A DNA stretch of 15,857 nucleotides, taken from assembly GCA_016719105.1 (NCBI GenBank), contig JADKAQ010000035.1, forward strand, positions 1 to 15,857. Direction: 5' to 3'. The stretch is from Gemmatimonadota bacterium (GTDB lineage Bacteria; Gemmatimonadota; Gemmatimonadetes; Gemmatimonadales; Gemmatimonadaceae). The position numbers and the translations under genes were made by a program. How positions within the stretch are numbered: position 1 is the first letter of the stretch; every line of letters starts with the position of its first letter. Under the pieces are notes generated by a model. The model worked only from the letters and a program-made list of their open reading frames with translations, searched no databases and was not told the origin of the DNA. Of the stretch, positions 14,832-15,857 are shown one piece after another.

Positions 14832-15655
14832 TCGACCCGACCCACCCGCTCTCCGTGACGCGGCAATCTGCGGCGTTGGGGATCAGTCGCGGGACGGTGT
14901 ACCACAACACGCCACCGCTCATGTCGCCCGGCGATCTGGCGCTGATGCGGCGGATCGATGCGTTGCGCTGGACTTCCCGTTTGACGGGGCGCGCATGCTG
15001 CGCCGCCTCCTGCTGGGCGACTTCCCCAGGAGTCGGCCGGCGCCGCATCGGCACGTTGATGCTCCACATGGGGATTGCCGCGGTCTTCCCGTAGCCGGGT
15101 ACCAGCCGCCGGCACCGCGCGCATCCGATCTTCCCCTACTTCCTACGGCATCGCACGATTACCCAGCCGAACGAGGTCTAGGCGATGGACATCACCGATA
15201 TCCCGATGGCGCGCGGCTTCGTGTATCTCGCGGCGGTCCTCGACTGGGCGAGTCGACGCGTGCTGAGCTGACGCGTCTCGATCACGCTCGACAGCGCCTC
15301 TTGCGTCGCCGCCGTTGAAGAGGCGCTGGCGCGCCACGGCCGCCCCGCCATCTTCAACACCGATCAGCGCGCGCAGTTCACGAGCGCCGCCTTCACCGGA
15401 CTGCTCCACGAGCACGGCATCCAGATCAGCATGGGCGGCTAGTGTTGCTGGCGGGACAACATCTTGGTCGAGCGCCTGTGGCGCTCGCTCAAGTACGAAG
15501 AGGTCTACCTCCATGCCTACGCCTCCGTGTCAGAGGCGTCCGCGGGCATGAGCCGGTACTTCACCCTCTACAACAGTCGACGGCCCCACTCGAGCCTCAC
15601 CGACCGCACCCCCGACGACGCCTACTTCTGCCCGCATCCCTTACAGGCGGCCGCC
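14828..15655 (+). pseudogene. IS3-family OrfB, DDE transposase, inactivated
   Basis: OrfB supplies the catalytic DDE (rve) domain. From ATG 14828 it reads MIDPTHPLSVTRQSAALGIS and RRIDAL. A short piece (about 14968-15026) is then in another frame (LDFPFDGARMLRRLLLGDF) before the frame returns at GVGRRRIGTLM. In-frame stops lie at 15092 (TAG), 15178 (TAG), 15269 (TGA) and 15440 (TAG). The three catalytic regions remain readable: MDITDIPMARGFVYLAAV (first D), IFNTDQRAQFTS (second D) and DNILVERLWRSLKYEEVY (E). The end is near PLQAAA at 15655, but the expected stop is lost and the frame continues. Confidence 0.85.
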
Positions 15656-15720
15656 TATTCCTCACCCGCGCTCCACGTATCGCACCGCGTTAGGCTGTAC
15701 AGAAGAACGGAGCCACTTCA

Positions 15721-15857
15721 GTACGAAGAGGTGTACCTCCCTGCCTACGCCTCCGTGTCCACGGCGACCGCGGCCATAGCGCGGTACCTCACCCTCTACA
15801 ACAGCCGACGTCCACGCTCCACCTTAAACGACCGCGCCCCGTCGACGTCGATTCCTG
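15721..15857 (+). pseudogene. 3' fragment of a second, related IS3 transposase
   Basis: Directly after the right inverted repeat, the sequence again encodes the end of OrfB: YEEVYLPAYASVSTATAAIA, RYLTLYNSRRPRST. It matches 15493-15630 of the first copy but with many differences (YASVSEASAGMSRYF in the first). It is therefore a diverged second element rather than an assembly echo of the same bases. It is cut at the window edge, with no start. Confidence 0.75.

Larger units (their letters stand above)
14444..15720 (+). mobile_element. IS3-family insertion sequence, decayed
   Basis: The element has matching ends. The left end (14444-14469) begins TGGAGTGG and contains GTCTTCTGAACAG; the right end (15695-15720, read inwards) begins TGAAGTGG and contains TTCTTCTGTACAG. 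About 20 of 28 positions agree. The length of 1277 bp and the two overlapping frames OrfA and OrfB fit the IS3 family. No target-site duplication is seen (ATA on the left, GTA on the right), but the right flank is itself an IS fragment. Both frames carry stops or shifts, so the copy cannot move on its own. Confidence 0.85.

Noticed and set aside
14664..15271. TGA read as Trp (recoding) in the IS
   Set aside because: TAG also occurs at a Trp site, and intact genes here use TGA as a normal stop, including in ATGA overlaps.

Overview
The window is GC-rich DNA (apart from a less biased stretch at about 12.5-14.3 kb) from an environmental bacterium. Ig-like (BIG2) and Calx-beta lipoproteins, an ECF sigma/FecR operon and a mobile integron cassette together suggest Gemmatimonadota or a similar GC-rich Gram-negative lineage. 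That placement is inference: there is no rRNA or housekeeping marker here.

Layout. (1) 1-812, minus strand: an integron-type attC site (46-138) directly behind a broken BrnT/BrnA toxin-antitoxin pair, plus the first codons of a further cassette ORF at the left edge. (2) 1068-4920, minus strand: a clean six-gene operon. In transcription order it holds an ECF sigma factor, a FecR-like membrane anti-sigma/regulator, an orphan six-cysteine protein, a membrane-anchored protein with an Ig-like C-terminus, a small single-pass helical protein and a small multi-pass membrane protein. Four of its five junctions are ATGA stop/start overlaps. A good promoter lies at 5136-5164. (3) 5215-6245: about 47 imperfect 21-bp units. 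Read on the plus strand they give a 7-residue repeat (consensus AQATARR) whose variation looks like codon wobble, but two stop codons interrupt it. (4) 6335-7728, plus strand: a helical protein of unknown function, a frameshifted remnant of a DUF2188-like gene, an intact DUF2188 gene and a strong terminator (7801-7834). (5) 8031-12486, minus strand: a very large lipoprotein with a serine-hydrolase (lipase-like) core, BIG2 and Calx-beta domains and six 126-residue tandem repeats. It is broken by one frameshift and by a damaged repeat unit. (6) 12914-14218, minus strand: a broken lipoprotein gene and a small intact lipoprotein gene. (7) 14444-15857, plus strand: a decayed IS3-family element with both terminal inverted repeats, followed directly by the 3' fragment of a related transposase.

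How the genes work together. The operon and the 6335 gene are transcribed divergently from either side of the 21-bp repeat tract. The sigma/FecR pair implies envelope-signal-dependent transcription, with the four downstream proteins as likely envelope partners or outputs; this is the best candidate for an undescribed system. The rest is accessory DNA with much gene breakage. Frameshifts cluster outside the 1068-4920 operon and the 6335 gene, so either real decay or uneven sequence quality must be considered.
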